Below are positions 62,221 to 64,000 of a stretch of DNA of 64,000 bases, one piece after another. The notes below the pieces were generated by a model that saw nothing but the letters and a program-made list of their open reading frames with translations, did no database searches and was not told where the DNA came from. Both the position numbers and the translations under genes were made by a program. Origin of the DNA: Planctomycetaceae bacterium. GTDB taxonomy: Bacteria > Planctomycetota > Phycisphaerae > Phycisphaerales > SM1A02. The DNA is taken from positions 1 through 64,000 of the forward strand of contig NYSY01000100.1 of the NCBI GenBank assembly GCA_002683215.1. The letters are read 5' to 3'. The first letter of the stretch is position 1. Every line of letters starts with the position of its first letter.

Positions 62221-62700
62221 ATGAGCAACCACGAACCATTCAACGGCATCGAGATCCTCAAGGCATCCCCTCGGCGGGTCCACGAGTTTCTCGTGAACCT
62301 CGAGGAGCTCGTCAAGATCGTCCCGGGACTCGTCAAGAGCGAACGGACGAGCGACGACACCGTGAAGACCACGGTCCGGCCCGGATTCAGTTTCATCCGG
62401 ACCAACCTCAAGCAGGATTTCACGCTGGTCGAGCACGTCCCGCACGAACGCGTGATCATCGACGTGCACGCCAAGGGGATCGGCACCGCGTTCAGCGTGA
62501 AGTCGACCATGGACCTCTCCCCCCACGAGGACGGCGAGAGCACGAAGCTCCAATGGGAGGCGGAGATCATGAAGATGACCGGCCTCGTCGCGGCCCTCGG
62601 AACCACGATCATCCGCTCCGCCGCGGACCAGGTGATCAAGCAGGGATTCGAAGCCATGCGGATCGCGATCGACGAACAGGAAGACAAGACGTCGGCGTGA
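62221..62700 (+). CDS. SRPBCC-family protein (CoxG-like)
   Basis: A 159-residue START-like/SRPBCC protein resembling carbon-monoxide dehydrogenase subunit G (CoxG), which anchors molybdenum enzymes at the membrane. SPRRVHEFLVNLEELVKIVP and the C-terminal helix GTTIIRSAADQVIKQGFEAM fit. No CO dehydrogenase genes are nearby, so the name marks the family only. TATGAT lies 9 nt before the ATG with no Shine-Dalgarno. It ends before a strong terminator. Confidence 0.78.
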   Translation: MSNHEPFNGIEILKASPRRVHEFLVNLEELVKIVPGLVKSERTSDDTVKTTVRPGFSFIRTNLKQDFTLVEHVPHERVIIDVHAKGIGTAFSVKSTMDLSPHEDGESTKLQWEAEIMKMTGLVAALGTTIIRSAADQVIKQGFEAMRIAIDEQEDKTSA

Positions 62701-62746
62701 CCGCCACCTCCCGATGCGCCCGACGCGCCCCCGAATGAAGCATGAA

Positions 62747-62781
62747 AACGACCCCGCCGGAAGGCGGGGTCGTTCGTTTTT
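62747..62781. terminator. Bidirectional terminator
   Basis: AACGACCCCGCC (62747-62758) and GGCGGGGTCGTT (62763-62774) form a 12-bp stem with a GGAA tetraloop. Five T residues follow on the plus strand (62777-62781), and four A residues before the stem give a T-tract on the minus strand, so it serves both the CoxG-like gene and the converging acyl-CoA dehydrogenase. Confidence 0.93.
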
Positions 62782-62808
62782 CACAGGGGTCGATCGCACA
62801 CGTTCCAA

Positions 62809-64000
62809 TCAGCCGAAGGCCGCGAACTCCTTGCCGAGCAGCGAGCTTGCGATCTTGAGCTGCATGATCTCGTCCGTACCTTCGTAGATGCGGCAGACGC
62901 GGACGTCCTGAAGATGCCGGAACGGACGATACAGTTCGCTCCAGCCTCGGCCACCGAAGATCTGAACCGCCCGGTCGACGGCTTCCCAGGCGGCGTTGCT
63001 CGCCCAGTACTTGGCTTCCGCGATCGCGAAATCCGCCCGGGCGAGTTCCTCCTTGTCACCCGGCGCCGCATCGGACTTGTCCTTCGCGAGCGCCGCCCGC
63101 TCGACGAGCGCGTCCGAGGTGGATCGCATCATCTCGATGCGGGCGATGTGCTGCTGGACGAGCTGATGCTTGCCGATCGGCTTGCCGTGCTGTTCACGCT
63201 CCTGGGCGTAGCGGAGGGATTCCTCCAGACAATCCTCGATCGTGCCGAGACAACCCGAGGCGACCGAGAGTCGACCCGAAACCAGGGTGTGCATCGCGAT
63301 TCGGAAGCCGTTGCCCTCTTCGCCGAGCATGTTGTCACCGCTGATCGGGTGATCGGTCATCTCGAACATCGCGGTGTCCGAGGTGTACATGCCGGGCTTC
63401 GCATGAAGCGCCTCCGCCTCGAAGGTGTCGCCGGCGGTGTCGACGATGAAGGCGCTCATCCGACGATCGGGCTGGCCTTCGGATCCTTCGGGGAACGCGA
63501 AGACGATGACCGCGTCGGCGACCGAGCCGTTCGAGATCAGGTACTTCACCCCGTTCAGGATGAACTTGTCGCCTTCGCGCCGCCAGGTGCAGGTGCCCTC
63601 AAGGGGATTCGAACCGGCATCCGGCTCGGTGAGTCCGAATGCGAGCGTGCAGTCTCCCCGGCAGGATGCGGGCAGATAGCGGTCCTTCTGCTCCTCGGTT
63701 CCGTACTTCAGGATCGGGTACTGCCCGATCGAAGTGTGGCCGGAGAAGAAGGTCCGGACACCGGTGCCTTCCCGGTTGATTCGAACGAGGGCCCGGGCGT
63801 AGGTGAGACTGTCGACCGCGCGGCCGCCGTACTTCTTGGGCATCGACATGCCGAGCATGTTGTACTTCTTCGCGAGCTCCCCGATCGCCGGATTCGGCTC
63901 GTGCTCGAGGTAGGCGATCTCCTCGATCGGACGGATCTCCTGGCAGTACGCCTCGACGTCAGCGACGAGTTGCGCGCACTCTTCGGGGGTCGCGGAGGAC
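62809..64000 (-). CDS. Acyl-CoA dehydrogenase, 5' end beyond the window
   Basis: At least 397 codons of an FAD-dependent acyl-CoA dehydrogenase; the frame runs off the window edge without a start. LTEPDAGSNP, the FAD loop, RYAQEREQHGKPIGKHQLVQ, the C-terminal IFGGRGWSELYRPFRHLQDV and RIYEGTDEIMQ identify the family. The catalytic base position at ...YEGT is as in medium/short-chain enzymes. An internal ATG at 63858 exists, but conserved sequence continues upstream (EIRPIEEIAYLEHEPNPAIG). Chain-length specificity unknown. Confidence 0.92.
   Translation of the reverse strand, partial: SSATPEECAQLVADVEAYCQEIRPIEEIAYLEHEPNPAIGELAKKYNMLGMSMPKKYGGRAVDSLTYARALVRINREGTGVRTFFSGHTSIGQYPILKYGTEEQKDRYLPASCRGDCTLAFGLTEPDAGSNPLEGTCTWRREGDKFILNGVKYLISNGSVADAVIVFAFPEGSEGQPDRRMSAFIVDTAGDTFEAEALHAKPGMYTSDTAMFEMTDHPISGDNMLGEEGNGFRIAMHTLVSGRLSVASGCLGTIEDCLEESLRYAQEREQHGKPIGKHQLVQQHIARIEMMRSTSDALVERAALAKDKSDAAPGDKEELARADFAIAEAKYWASNAAWEAVDRAVQIFGGRGWSELYRPFRHLQDVRVCRIYEGTDEIMQLKIASSLLGKEFAAFG

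Overview
The window is a GC-rich chromosome segment, almost certainly from a planctomycete of the Phycisphaerae type. The best taxonomic marker is the 74-residue Lys/Arg-rich protein at 27746-27970, which matches the 'small basic protein' of the Planctomycetes-Verrucomicrobia-Chlamydiae group. An ASPIC/UnbV-FG-GAP lipoprotein paired with a TPR lipoprotein, a MoxR-DUF58-VWA cluster, and long TlpA-type thioredoxin lipoproteins or exported proteins agree with that. I see no rRNA, tRNA, CRISPR array, transposase or phage structural gene. Most of the sequence is core chromosome.

Layout. 1-4.7 kb: the end of thiS, thiG, a phosphogluco/phosphomannomutase, then rpsB-tsf closed by a strong terminator. 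4.7-11.5 kb: a membrane protein with a sigma-region-4-like partner, dacB-recQ, scpA, and kdsD for Kdo synthesis. 11.5-12.2 kb is unexplained. 12.2-16 kb: a small protein, a response regulator and two TlpA-like paralogues. 16-21.7 kb: one tightly overlapping operon pyrF - solute-binding protein - pyk - cinA - folK. 21.7-26.4 kb: DUF971 protein, thioesterase, glycosyltransferase-like protein, metallophosphoesterase and a small lipoprotein. 26.4-32.4 kb: aminotransferase, small basic protein, SPOR-like protein, acpS, moaB, moaE, a membrane protein and nth. 32.4-40.3 kb: a propeller-like lipoprotein, then TPR-recX-lipoprotein-rhodanese-cdsA, a zinc-ribbon coiled-coil protein, and pyrD and cutC on the other strand. 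40.3-43.0 kb is a small accessory-looking patch: an HTH-TPR regulator, a small exported protein and a second HTH protein. 43.0-43.7 kb: a TPR-YggX fusion. 43.8-56.3 kb: a long minus-strand cluster of VWA/BatA, DUF58, MoxR, double-VWA protein, ABC permease fused to NHL repeats, an Fe(III)-type binding protein and a Gln-Gly-repeat coiled-coil protein. 56.5-64 kb: a secreted protein, a BFD-like ferredoxin, hslV, the ASPIC/TPR lipoprotein pair, a thioredoxin-like lipoprotein, a CoxG-like protein and an acyl-CoA dehydrogenase cut by the window edge.

Two start-site styles are visible. Genes inside operons overlap their neighbours (ATGA, GTGA, TTGA) or carry Shine-Dalgarno sequences. Eleven transcription-unit-leading genes instead have a -10-like hexamer (TAnnnT or GACAAT) exactly 6 nt before the start codon and no Shine-Dalgarno. 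Five more have it 7-9 nt away. This is the geometry of leaderless mRNAs.

The most interesting candidate system is at 40.5-42.1 kb: an XRE-type HTH plus TPR regulator followed 15 nt later, behind a strong ribosome binding site, by a 110-residue exported protein. The layout is that of RRNPP-type peptide-sensing cassettes, known mainly from Firmicutes. Function here is inference only.
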